A DNA stretch of 64,000 nucleotides from an uncultured Oscillospiraceae bacterium (GTDB lineage: Bacteria; Bacillota; Clostridia; Oscillospirales; Ruminococcaceae), in the NCBI GenBank assembly GCA_910588145.1, contig CAJUPO010000001.1, forward strand, positions 124,001 through 188,000. Reading direction: 5' to 3'. Each line of letters begins with the position of its first letter. Position 1 is the stretch's first letter. The notes beneath the pieces were generated by a model. It was given only the letters and a program-made list of their open reading frames with translations, ran no database searches and was not told where the DNA came from. Position numbers and translations under genes: made by a program. Shown here piece by piece: positions 51,342 through 59,327 of the stretch.

Positions 51342-53657
51342 TTAGTTTTCAGATTCTATACCTTCAATTGTGTATATAAATTTAACATTTCCGTTCATGT
51401 TATCATTTATACCGGAGTAATTATTGTAGTCCTTGGCTGCGTCAGAAAGTTCCTTTAAAATATCGAGTAATGCTTTTATATCATTTTCGTATGCGTCAGT
51501 AATTTTATCAACTGCATCTTTCTTAAATTTATTCATGCCATCATTTAATTCCTTAGAACCGGATTCAAGCTGTTTTACTCCCTTTATCAACTCATCAGAG
51601 CCGCTGTCTAAGGTTGTAATACCGTTTGAAAGTTCTATAGTTCCGTCATAAAGAATTTCTGAACCAGTTTTGAGTGATTCGATGGATTTATACAAAGTTT
51701 CTGCCCCTATAACCAGTGTACAGCTTCCGTCTAAAATGGAGGATAATCCATTATCCAGTGTTTCGGCTCCGCTGGATAATTTATCTGCGCCCTCTGAGGC
51801 TGATTTTAGACCCTTTGAGAGCTTTTCTGCACCGTCTTTTACAGCTTTATTGGCATAAGCAAGAGAACCTGTTCCTTCAAATAGTGAGCCAGCGCCGTCA
51901 TACAGATCATTTACTGAATTGTATAAAATATTGACTCCGTTACTTAGTTGTATACCACCGTCATTCAAGGCATTCAGTCCGTCAGAAAGCTCATTTGCGC
52001 CTGAGGAAAGTGAAGCCGTTCCCTGTTTAAGATTGTCAATGCCCTCACCAAGAGAAGCGGCTCCCGATTCAACAGCAGAAGCTCCGTCTTTGAGCTGTCC
52101 GCCGTCTTTCATTGAGCTTGAAATTTCTTCCTGACCAGCGATTGTCTGTTCAAGAGTAGTAATCAAGGTATAAATGCTGTCTGATGGTGATTGTTCATAG
52201 ATTAGTTTTAGCCCGTCAAGAACCTGTTTATTATACTCTATTGTTGTATCAAGGCTTGCGCCTGCTTGATCTATACCTGCACATAATGATGATGCGCCGG
52301 ATTCAAGCTGATTTGCACCATCAGCAAGCTGACCTGCACCGCCGTCAACAGATTCTATACCGGATTTAATAGAATCAAATCCGGATTTAGCTTCTGAAAT
52401 ACCATCAGAAAGTAAAGAAGCAGACTCTGAAAGCGTTCCGGAACCGTCAAGAAGCTTTTCTGTTCCGTCTGTAAGGGCTTCAGCGCCGTTTTGAAGCTTT
52501 ATAGTACCTGTAAGTATGTCTGACGTACCTGAGGTTAGGGTATCTGCTCCGTCCATAATTGGTTTAAATCCTTTGGCAAGTTCCTTTGATCCGCTGGAAA
52601 CTGCCGATGAACCGATTTTTGCTTCTGAAATAGCTTCTGAGAGGGCGGCAGTTCCGGAATATAAGGAATGTGCACCGTCAGTTAGCTGAGAAGCTCCGTT
52701 ATAAAGTTCAAATGTACCGCTGCAAAGCTTTTCTGAACCAATGCTGAGTGCATCAATGCCGGCAATAAGAGAATCTGAACCGCCTGACAGTTTTTTTGTT
52801 CCGTCATAAAGTTTCTTTGTGCCGTCTGTTAGCTTGTTTACTGAATCCTTGAGTTCCTTAATCTTTTTGTTCAGTTCTTCAGTATTGCCTATATCATCTA
52901 AATCAAGTTCAGAAAATATTTCGTTATATGCAACAGTAAAGGAAGTTCCCAGAGAAAAATCATTAACTTCGGCAGTAAATTCAAAATAATCCGGAATATC
53001 AAAATCTGAATCCTTATTCACTGTTTTCAAACTTTCAGATATGCCTGGGAGAGCTGTTCCGGCAACAAAAATTTTATCACCGTCTGAGATTGTTTTACCG
53101 TTGGTTACTTCAACATTTTGAAATTTCTGACTGTCAAGAATAACGGCGCTTATCATTACAAAAGGACTGTAAATTGTCTGATTGCCGTTATTGATTTTTA
53201 CTGTTTTTTTGCTGTTGTTGGTATAGTCGTATCTAATTCTCACTTTACCGCTTTTTCCAGCAAGCTGATCCGGAGATATTTCCTTATCGTCGAGGTAGTA
53301 TGTTACCTTGACAGTTACGGGCAGCTCCTTGCTGCTTGCGCCTTTATAGTAAATATCTTCTCCTGAAGCTGACCATGAAACATCGCTGCCGTTTTGAGTA
53401 AACTTTTCATCACCTTTGACATTCTCGATATTTTGAAGTTCTGAACTGTCCTTAATGCTGTCTGATTTGCTGTTATTTTTAAGCCAGTCGCTGACAATAA
53501 TATCAGAGGCTGATCCATATTGGTCGGCAACAATGTAAACAGTTTCATCTTTATAATCGAGAATTTCTTTTTCAGCCGCTGAGGTATAGATCCCAGTATT
53601 AGCAGCTGCAATAAGGATTGACATTATTCCTGCAAGAAATTTGTTTAGTTTTTTCAT
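51342..53657 (-). CDS. Secreted Leu/Gly heptad-repeat protein of the YhgE/X-X-X-L-X-X-G type
   Basis: The 771-residue protein has a signal peptide (about 1-27), an N-terminal globular domain (about 30-255) and more than 40 seven-residue units with the pattern L-x-x-G-x-x-x (LTDGTKKLYDG, LSSGANEL) from about 280 to 720, a long extracellular fibre-like region. Proteins of this kind are found with MMPL or Pip-type transporters in Firmicutes. ATG 53657 is used because AGGAGAT precedes it. It follows the MMPL gene in the same operon (43-base gap). Confidence 0.85.
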   Translation of the reverse strand: MKKLNKFLAGIMSILIAAANTGIYTSAAEKEILDYKDETVYIVADQYGSASDIIVSDWLKNNSKSDSIKDSSELQNIENVKGDEKFTQNGSDVSWSASGEDIYYKGASSKELPVTVKVTYYLDDKEISPDQLAGKSGKVRIRYDYTNNSKKTVKINNGNQTIYSPFVMISAVILDSQKFQNVEVTNGKTISDGDKIFVAGTALPGISESLKTVNKDSDFDIPDYFEFTAEVNDFSLGTSFTVAYNEIFSELDLDDIGNTEELNKKIKELKDSVNKLTDGTKKLYDGTKKLSGGSDSLIAGIDALSIGSEKLCSGTFELYNGASQLTDGAHSLYSGTAALSEAISEAKIGSSAVSSGSKELAKGFKPIMDGADTLTSGTSDILTGTIKLQNGAEALTDGTEKLLDGSGTLSESASLLSDGISEAKSGFDSIKSGIESVDGGAGQLADGANQLESGASSLCAGIDQAGASLDTTIEYNKQVLDGLKLIYEQSPSDSIYTLITTLEQTIAGQEEISSSMKDGGQLKDGASAVESGAASLGEGIDNLKQGTASLSSGANELSDGLNALNDGGIQLSNGVNILYNSVNDLYDGAGSLFEGTGSLAYANKAVKDGAEKLSKGLKSASEGADKLSSGAETLDNGLSSILDGSCTLVIGAETLYKSIESLKTGSEILYDGTIELSNGITTLDSGSDELIKGVKQLESGSKELNDGMNKFKKDAVDKITDAYENDIKALLDILKELSDAAKDYNNYSGINDNMNGNVKFIYTIEGIESEN

Positions 53658-53700
53658 AAAATATCTCCTATCTGCCGCTTTTTGCGGTCTGTTTATTTTA

Positions 53701-55773
53701 TTACTTTTTACTTGGTTTGAATCCGATTGAAGTACTGCATATGAGTTTGTCAAAAACAACGAACATAGACGGCAGTATAAATATAACTGTCAGCATACTG
53801 ATAATAGCTCCTCTTGCCATTAAATTGCATAGTGATGAAATCATATCTATACTTGAATAAATACCAACGCCGAAAGTAGCGGCAAAGAATCCGAGTGCGC
53901 TGACTATAATTGATTTAATTGAGGAACATAGCGCTGTTTCGATGGATTCCTTTTTGCCCATTCCGTTTCTGCGTTCCTTTTTATATCTTGTTGTCATTAA
54001 TATAGCATAGTCTACCGTTGCACCCAGTTGAATTGTTCCGATAACGATGGAGGCGATGAACGGCAGGGAAGTATTGGTATAAGCCGGTATTCCCATATTT
54101 ACAAATATTGCAAGCTCAATAACAGCAACAAGTATAACAGGAAGTGAAACAGACTTCAGTACAAAAGCAATGATTAAAAATATTGCTCCTATGGAAACTA
54201 TACTTACTGTTTTGAAGTCTTTATCCGTTATTTCAATAAGGTCTTTTGTTGCCGGCGCTTCCCCTATAAGCATTCCGTCCTTATCGTATCCTTTGACTAT
54301 TTCATTTAGTGACGAGATTTGTTTGTTTACTTCATCAGAGGCAGTTTTATACTCAGATCCTATAAGAATCAACTGCCAGTTATCGCTCTTGAGCAGTGAA
54401 GATATAGATTCAGGAATAATTTCTTCCGGTATTGAAGGACCTACAAGTGAATTGAATCCTAAAGAAAAGCTTACGCCGTCAACATTGTTCATGTCGTCAA
54501 GCATTTTGTCAACGTCTTTGGCAGAAAGCTTTGAATCAACAAGAAGCATATGAGTAGAATTCATATTAAATTCTTCTGAAAGCTTTGAGTTTGCAACAAC
54601 GCTGTCCAGGTCTTCCGGAAGCGTAGAATCAAGATTGTAATAAACATCATAGTGAGTGTATCCATAAATGGCAGGGAACAATACTGCGCAGAAAATTAAT
54701 AGAAATACCCAGGAGCGTTTAACTATGAATGAAGAAAGACGCTTCATTGATGGTATTATATCTTTATGGCGGGTTTTTTCAATGGCTTTATCAAATGTAA
54801 GAATAAATGAAGGCAGAATGGTAACACATCCGATAACGCCGAATATTACGCCCTTAGCCATTACAATTCCAAGATCAAATCCTAAAGTGAAACTCATAAA
54901 GCACATTGCAAGGAATCCGGCAACAGTTGTAATTGAACTTCCTACAACAGATGAAACGGTGTTTGATATTGCATGAGCCATAGCCCTGTTTTTATCACCG
55001 GGGAAGCGTTTTTGATTTTCTTCATAGCTATGCCAAAGAAAGATGGAGTAATCCATTGTAACACCAAGCTGTAAAACCGCTGTCAGCGCTTGAGTTATAA
55101 ATGATATTTCACCTTTAAAAACATTTGTTCCGAGATTATAAAGAATAGCCATGCCGATACTTAACATGAAAAATACGGGAACCAGATAGGAATCCATTGT
55201 AATAATAAGTACAAGACTTATAAGCAGTACAGCTATCAGGACGTACATTGGAGATTCCTTGTTGGAAAGATTTTTAGTGTCAAGGACTATTGCAGACATA
55301 CCGCTGATAAAACATTGCTTATCGGCGATTTTTCTCATATCTTCTATAGCGTTCATGGTTTCGTCTGAAGATGTAGTATCATCAAAGAAAACTGCCATAA
55401 GAGTTGCATTTTCAGAATTAAAAAATTCGTAAATATTATCGGGAAGTATTTCTTTAGGTATGCTTATGTCCGCTATGGAATCATACCATACAACATCGGC
55501 AACATGATCAACTTCTTCAATTTTTTTCTTTGTCATGACCACGTCCTTGTCTGACATACCGTTAATCATGACCATTGAAAATCCGCCCTTGCCAAATTCA
55601 TCAAGAAGTATATCCTGACCCTTCATGGTTTCAATGTTTTCGGGAAGATACGAGAGAATATCATAATTTACCCTTGTGTTGATAATACCCAATAGGGATG
55701 GAACAAGAAGTACAAGGCTGATTATAAGAATCAGAGCCCTGTGCTTTACCACCCATTTTCCGAACTTAATCAA
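53701..55773 (-). CDS. MMPL/RND-superfamily transporter
   Basis: The about 690-residue protein has 12 membrane helices in two halves, each with a large loop, and repeated motifs in helices 4-6 (LQLGVTMDYSIFLWHSYEE and IQLGATVDYAILMTTRY), with the Asp used for proton coupling. MMPL proteins export lipids or drugs. TTG 55773 is taken because GAAAGG lies before it; an in-frame TTG at 55791 has no such site. It is under the TetR operators and runs into the heptad-repeat gene. Confidence 0.9.
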   Translation of the reverse strand: MIKFGKWVVKHRALILIISLVLLVPSLLGIINTRVNYDILSYLPENIETMKGQDILLDEFGKGGFSMVMINGMSDKDVVMTKKKIEEVDHVADVVWYDSIADISIPKEILPDNIYEFFNSENATLMAVFFDDTTSSDETMNAIEDMRKIADKQCFISGMSAIVLDTKNLSNKESPMYVLIAVLLISLVLIITMDSYLVPVFFMLSIGMAILYNLGTNVFKGEISFITQALTAVLQLGVTMDYSIFLWHSYEENQKRFPGDKNRAMAHAISNTVSSVVGSSITTVAGFLAMCFMSFTLGFDLGIVMAKGVIFGVIGCVTILPSFILTFDKAIEKTRHKDIIPSMKRLSSFIVKRSWVFLLIFCAVLFPAIYGYTHYDVYYNLDSTLPEDLDSVVANSKLSEEFNMNSTHMLLVDSKLSAKDVDKMLDDMNNVDGVSFSLGFNSLVGPSIPEEIIPESISSLLKSDNWQLILIGSEYKTASDEVNKQISSLNEIVKGYDKDGMLIGEAPATKDLIEITDKDFKTVSIVSIGAIFLIIAFVLKSVSLPVILVAVIELAIFVNMGIPAYTNTSLPFIASIVIGTIQLGATVDYAILMTTRYKKERRNGMGKKESIETALCSSIKSIIVSALGFFAATFGVGIYSSIDMISSLCNLMARGAIISMLTVIFILPSMFVVFDKLICSTSIGFKPSKK

Positions 55774-55798
55774 GCGATCACTACCTTTCAAAATCTAT

Positions 55799-55813
55799 AT
55801 GACCAAAGGTCAT
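55799..55813. promoter_or_regulatory. TetR operator O1
   Basis: ATGACC-AAA-GGTCAT, a perfect inverted repeat, located between the MMPL -10 box and the MMPL start codon. A bound regulator there would block transcription into the operon. Confidence 0.7.
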
Positions 55814-55831
55814 TTTTTAAGTTGTGGTTAT

Positions 55832-55860
55832 ATTATACAGCTTTGAATTATGTAAGTCAA
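55832..55860 (-). promoter_or_regulatory. Promoter of the MMPL/heptad operon
   Basis: On the minus strand TTGACT (55860-55855), 17 bases, TATAAT (55837-55832), about 60 bases before the MMPL start. Confidence 0.85.
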
Positions 55861-55878
55861 TAAGAATTAAATACAAAA

Positions 55879-55893
55879 ATGACCGATAGTCAT
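55879..55893. promoter_or_regulatory. TetR operator O2
   Basis: ATGACC-GAT-AGTCAT, the second copy of the same inverted repeat (5 of 6 pairs perfect), upstream of the MMPL -35 box. Confidence 0.6.
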
Positions 55894-55933
55894 ATTTTTG
55901 TTAAAGATAACCATAAGACAAAATATCAGCAAA

Positions 55934-55948
55934 ATGACTATTGGTCAT
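55934..55948. promoter_or_regulatory. TetR operator O3
   Basis: ATGACT-ATT-GGTCAT, the third copy, 9 bases upstream of the TetR promoter's -35 box. Confidence 0.6.
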
Positions 55949-55957
55949 TTTGCTGGG

Positions 55958-55986
55958 TTGACAAGGTTTCTCAATTATAATATAAT
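55958..55986 (+). promoter_or_regulatory. Promoter of the tetR-type gene
   Basis: TTGACA (55958-55963), 17 bases, TATAAT (55981-55986), perfect consensus, 22 bases before the start codon. Confidence 0.88.
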
Positions 55987-56008
55987 ATTATCAGGGCGGT
56001 GAAATCTA

Positions 56009-56623
56009 ATGGGCAAGCTTGATACTAATAAAAGATTAAAGCGTGAATCTCTTTTGAAAACAGCTTTTTCTATATTTACAGATAAAGGCGTGAGCAAGAC
56101 TTCAATATCTGAAATTGTAGAAAAGGCGGGTGTTGCAAAAGGCACGTTTTATCTGTATTTTAAAGATAAATATGACCTTAAAAATAAGCTTATCTCACAT
56201 CAGTCAAGTCTTATTTTTAAAAATGCAATTGAGGCGCTGAATAATAAAGAAGGTCTTGATTTTGACGATAGAATAATATTTATTATTGATAATATAATAA
56301 ATCAGCTTTATAAGGATCCTAATCTTTTAAGCTTTATCTCTAAAAACCTTAGCTGGGGAATATTCAAGCATGCGGTTACTTCTCCGGAAAATGACGAGGA
56401 TATTAATTTTAAAATTGTTTATGAAAAAATGCTCATAGAGGAAGCTCCGGTTATTTTCGATAATCCGGAGGTTATGCTGTTTATGATTGTAGAGCTTGTA
56501 AGTTCGACAATATATTCCTCCATACTTTATCAGGAACCGGTTGAGCTTGAAAAACTTAAGCCGTATCTTTACAGAACAATTAGAATGATTATAAAAAGCC
56601 ACGAGATCGAACCTAAAGAATAA
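56009..56623 (+). CDS. TetR/AcrR-family transcriptional regulator
   Basis: The 204-residue protein has a TetR HTH at about residues 10-56 (GVSKTSISEIVEKAGVAKGT then FYLYFKDKYDLKNKL) and an all-helical ligand domain. It is divergent from the MMPL operon, with three copies of ATGAC(C/T)-N3-(G/A)GTCAT between them, so it very likely represses the transporter and itself. The inducer is probably the exported compound. Confidence 0.93.
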   Translation: MGKLDTNKRLKRESLLKTAFSIFTDKGVSKTSISEIVEKAGVAKGTFYLYFKDKYDLKNKLISHQSSLIFKNAIEALNNKEGLDFDDRIIFIIDNIINQLYKDPNLLSFISKNLSWGIFKHAVTSPENDEDINFKIVYEKMLIEEAPVIFDNPEVMLFMIVELVSSTIYSSILYQEPVELEKLKPYLYRTIRMIIKSHEIEPKE

Positions 56624-56649
56624 TAGGTGAATCAGCTTCGTTTTTTCTT

Positions 56650-56678
56650 TTACTGCATAATATATATCATGGTAATAT
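56650..56678 (+). promoter_or_regulatory. Possible promoter of hsp20
   Basis: TTACTG (56650-56655), 17 bases, TAATAT (56673-56678). A moderate match, 74 bases before the Hsp20 start. No CIRCE or CtsR-type repeat was seen. Confidence 0.45.
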
Positions 56679-56751
56679 ATAAAAATTTTTCTGTATGATA
56701 ATCATTTCATCTGGTTATACTAAGAAAAATAAATAGCAGGAGGTTACATTA

Positions 56752-57171
56752 ATGTTTGGATTGACGCCATTTGAGAGAAACGATATATGGAATCCGTTCC
56801 GTGATTTTGAAAAGGATTTTTTCAAGGGCTTTGGAGCGTCGGGACATTGCAGAACTGACATCAAAGACGAGGGCGATAAGTATCTTCTTGAGTGTGAAAT
56901 GCCGGGATTTGATAAAAATGATATAAAAATTGATATTAACGGCAGTACACTTTCATTATGTGCAGAGCACAGTGAAAAACACGATGAGAAAAATAGTTCG
57001 GGAGAATATATCCGCAGAGAAAGAACCTGCGGTTCATATTGCAGAAGCTTTGATATTTCAGGCATTGATGAAAGCGCTGTAGGAGCAGAGTATACAAACG
57101 GAATTTTAAAGCTTACTCTTCCTAAAAAAGAAAAGGAACAGCCTTTGTCCAAAAGAATTGAAATAAAATAA
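56752..57171 (+). CDS. Hsp20/alpha-crystallin small heat shock protein
   Basis: The 139-residue chaperone has an alpha-crystallin domain at about 34-130 (DEGDKYLLECEMPGFDKNDI through the ending NGILKLTLPKKE, the conserved GxLxLxxPK motif). It holds unfolding proteins. CAGGAGG precedes the start. A terminator follows at 57179. Confidence 0.93.
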   Translation: MFGLTPFERNDIWNPFRDFEKDFFKGFGASGHCRTDIKDEGDKYLLECEMPGFDKNDIKIDINGSTLSLCAEHSEKHDEKNSSGEYIRRERTCGSYCRSFDISGIDESAVGAEYTNGILKLTLPKKEKEQPLSKRIEIK

Positions 57172-57178
57172 ATAATTT

Positions 57179-57212
57179 AAGTACAGTCTTTAATTGGACT
57201 GTACTTTTTTCT
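57179..57212 (+). terminator. Terminator of hsp20
   Basis: A 10-pair stem AAGTACAGTC / GACTGTACTT with an 8-base loop, followed by TTTT. Confidence 0.88.
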
Positions 57213-57231
57213 TTTAAAGATATAACATTAA

Positions 57232-57267
57232 TTGCAGTTGGGGAACAAAAAATGCATTTGGGGTACA
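57232..57267 (+). promoter_or_regulatory. Two direct repeats of LytTR/AgrA type before the agrD-like gene
   Basis: TTGCAGTTGGGGAACA (57232-57247) and ATGCATTTGGGGTACA (57252-57267) are direct repeats with 12 of 16 bases equal, one period of 20 bases. The CAGTTGGGG core resembles the ACAGTTAAG-type box bound by AgrA-family LytTR regulators. They end 5 bases before the -35 box, the usual place for an activator. Confidence 0.6.
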
Positions 57268-57272
57268 TTTTA

Positions 57273-57301
57273 TTGACTTTTTTAATAATTAGATGTAATA
57301 T
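57273..57301 (+). promoter_or_regulatory. Promoter of the agrD-like gene
   Basis: TTGACT (57273-57278), 17 bases, TAATAT (57296-57301), about 98 bases before the start codon. Confidence 0.65.
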
Positions 57302-57398
57302 TTATTTAGAAATTGGAAATAAATTCTAATTTTTTTATTTAAGGCGATAACAAATGTTTTTTATCATGCGTTATCCGTAAACGGAAGGAAGTGAAATT

Positions 57399-57542
57399 AT
57401 GAAGAAGATGAAGAAAAATGTACTCAGAAAGCTGGCTGATGTTAGTAAGTTTGCGGCAGTAAAAGCAGCAGGTTCAACATCATGGGGAGGCTGTCATCAG
57501 CCAAAGGAACCAGAAGCTGTAAGAAAGCTTCGCAGCAAATAA
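57399..57542 (+). CDS. AgrD-like cyclic-lactone autoinducer precursor peptide
   Basis: A 47-residue ORF with GGAAGGAAG before the ATG. Its layout is that of AgrD pheromone precursors: a Lys-rich amphipathic leader (KKNVLRKLADVSKFAAV), a short core, then the recognition tail HQPKEPEAVRKL (33-44), close to the HQPEEP tail of clostridial AgrD. Aligned at HQP, the core would be Ser28-Trp-Gly-Gly-Cys32, with serine as ring nucleophile (lactone). No agrB protease or agrC sensor is in the window. The call rests on the tail, size and charge pattern. Confidence 0.75.
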   Translation: MKKMKKNVLRKLADVSKFAAVKAAGSTSWGGCHQPKEPEAVRKLRSK

Positions 57543-57976
57543 ATTCTAAATTTCAGATTCTGAAAAAGAATTAAGGGATAATTTTTCAGTAAAATAACAC
57601 CTATTTTTTAGTGAAACCAGGTTTTTTCTTGATTTATTTTTCGGAAGGAGGATTATTCACTAAAAAACTGATTGAATCTATTGAATAATCTGAATTTTAT
57701 ACATATACTGCATTAATTCATGCTTTTATAAATCCTTTAACAGTTAAAATGATATAACTGTACATTAATCTATTATCCAATTTGCCAGGGTATGAAAAAA
57801 TGCCGCCTTTGTTTAAATATAATTCAGTTCATGATCTAATTGGTTTTTAAAAATAATAATGGTTCAGTTATATACCGGATTACCAAAACGGCAATTATAA
57901 AAGCTCTTATATCTAATAATAGTTTTACTTTTTATTAAGTCTAAATTTGTATTAATAAAATATCCTCAGGCAAAAT
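57543..57976 (+). other. AT-rich gap after the agrD-like gene, with a possible decayed ORF
   Basis: No intact gene is found in about 430 bases. At 57643-57652 a strong GGAAGGAGG has no start codon behind it. From about 57657 the frame TTC-ACT-AAA-AAA-CTG reads on for about 65 codons with only two internal TAA stops, ending near 57850, which could be the relic of a small gene. It does not match anything I recognise. Confidence 0.3.
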
Positions 57977-58016
57977 AAGGGACGCTCTCATTTAGAAAGC
58001 GTCCCTTGCTTTTTTA
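57977..58016. terminator. Bidirectional terminator before the diacylglycerol kinase gene end
   Basis: A 10-pair stem AAGGGACGCT / AGCGTCCCTT with an 11-base loop, followed by GCTTTTTTAT on the plus strand and TTATTTT on the minus strand. It closes the agrD-side transcript and the convergent lipid kinase gene. Confidence 0.85.
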
Positions 58017-58090
58017 TAAATTGTATTTATGGTTATGGTTTTTTATGAATAGGTATAGTCATTAAATGACCTTTACCGAATGGATACGCT

Positions 58091-58999
58091 TTATTCAGCG
58101 CTTGGTAAAACACCTTCAGTTATAATTTCAATAGCTCTCTGATTGTTAACAATTTCTGCTGAAGAACGGTTTCCGCCATTTTCGCCGTCTATTGTCCATG
58201 GAATTTCCTCATCGCATTCGAATTTGATTCTTGACGTTCTAAAAGATTTAATATGTGCCGTATCAAGATCAATTTCAATATTCAGAAACGAATGTACAGT
58301 ACGGTTCAAATCAATTATGCTTGACGGTGTTTTTAAAAGAGTAACTTCATAAAGACCGTCATCAAAAAGGAAATCGCCCAGTGAAAGTAATCCTGCAACA
58401 GATGATGAATTAGTAACCATGCCGAATATAAAGTCATCTTCAATAACTTCACTGTCAGTTGTAATTCTCATATGATATGATTTTATACTGTTTAATTTAG
58501 TAATGCCGTTAATTAGATAAGCCATATGTCCTAAAATATTTTTGGCTTTCTGAGAAGTTTCATAGGTTACATTTACGAAAGCGCCGAATGCGGCTATATA
58601 AGTAAAGTATTTCTCGTCAAATCCGCCTATATCACATTTAAACGGGTATCCTTCAATGATGCATTTTACAGCGTCCGGAATAGACCTTGGAATACCGATT
58701 CCTCTTGCAAAATCATTAGTTGAACCTGCCGGTATATAACCAATTGGAATCTTTCTGTCAGACATCATCAAACCCTGTATAACTTCATTGAGAGTTCCGT
58801 CGCCGCCTGAGCATACTATAATGTCAGTATCATGTTCACAGGCATAAAAAGCGGCTTCACACGCATCCATTCTGGCTTGAGTAGGTCTGGCAGTGACTTC
58901 ATATCCGGCTTTTGTTAATTGATCTATAACATAAGCTAATTTAGATCCTATAGAAGCTCGTCCTGAATGAAGATTGAATATAAAATATAATTTTTTCAT
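58091..58999 (-). CDS. Diacylglycerol kinase family lipid kinase (DagK/YegS type)
   Basis: The 302-residue enzyme has the catalytic motif GGDGTLNEVIQGL near residues 66-78, GYIPAGSTNDFARG and the C-terminal 'PWTIDGENGG' strand of the DAGK_cat family. It phosphorylates diacylglycerol or a related lipid. ATG 58999 has GGGGGAAG before it; the frame is open 11 codons earlier. It is not next to other lipid genes. Confidence 0.92.
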   Translation of the reverse strand: MKKLYFIFNLHSGRASIGSKLAYVIDQLTKAGYEVTARPTQARMDACEAAFYACEHDTDIIVCSGGDGTLNEVIQGLMMSDRKIPIGYIPAGSTNDFARGIGIPRSIPDAVKCIIEGYPFKCDIGGFDEKYFTYIAAFGAFVNVTYETSQKAKNILGHMAYLINGITKLNSIKSYHMRITTDSEVIEDDFIFGMVTNSSSVAGLLSLGDFLFDDGLYEVTLLKTPSSIIDLNRTVHSFLNIEIDLDTAHIKSFRTSRIKFECDEEIPWTIDGENGGNRSSAEIVNNQRAIEIITEGVLPSAE

Positions 59000-59020
59000 A
59001 CAACTTCCCCCAATGTATAA

Positions 59021-59049
59021 ATTATACAACATTTATTATTTTAATTCAA
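59021..59049 (-). promoter_or_regulatory. Promoter of the lipid kinase gene
   Basis: On the minus strand TTGAAT (59049-59044), 17 bases, TATAAT (59026-59021), 22 bases before the start codon. Confidence 0.75.
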
Positions 59050-59158
59050 CTAAATAAAAAAATTCATTATCTATTTGTATAATTTGATTGATTTGGTATG
59101 CTTCTAAATATGCGGATTTATGCATATATACAATAATTTCCTTTTTAGAAAAAAACGT

Positions 59159-59187
59159 TTGACTTTTTTTTATTACCATGGTATAAT
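59159..59187 (+). promoter_or_regulatory. tRNA-Gln promoter
   Basis: TTGACT (59159-59164), 17 bases, TATAAT (59182-59187), with an extended -10 TGG. The tRNA begins 36 bases downstream. Confidence 0.85.
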
Positions 59188-59222
59188 TATAAAGCAGTCA
59201 GGTAAGACTAAAAAATATAAAC

Positions 59223-59298
59223 TGGGGTGTCGCCAAGTGGTAAGGCAGAGGACTCTGACTCCTCCATTCCGTGGGTTCAAATCCTACCACCCCAACCA
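59223..59298 (+). tRNA. tRNA-Gln (anticodon CTG)
   Basis: A 76-base cloverleaf including encoded CCA: acceptor TGGGGTG / CACCCCA, anticodon stem GAGGA / TCCTC with loop CTCTGAC (anticodon CTG, reads CAG), T-arm GTGGG-TTCAAAT-CCTAC. It has its own promoter and a terminator directly after. Confidence 0.95.
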
Positions 59299-59327
59299 AA
59301 AAAGCTCGGTTAAACCGAGCTTTTTTT
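59298..59327 (+). terminator. Terminator of tRNA-Gln
   Basis: A6-GCTCGG / CCGAGC-T6 with TTAAA loop, 12 pairs, starting at the last base of the CCA end. Confidence 0.92.

Noticed and set aside
51342..53657. Many near-identical short repeats, at first glance like a CRISPR array
   Set aside because: The repeats follow a 21-base coding period and vary at third positions; they encode Leu/Gly heptads in a long open frame with a signal peptide.
56624..56751. CIRCE or CtsR heat-shock operator before hsp20
   Set aside because: Neither the TTAGCACTC-N9-GAGTGCTAA repeat nor the CtsR heptanucleotide repeat is present.
57308..57345. Terminator-like stem with a T-run in the leader of the agrD-like gene
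   Set aside because: TTAGAA/TTCTAA is only a 6-pair AT-rich stem with a 12-base loop; too weak to call in such AT-rich DNA.
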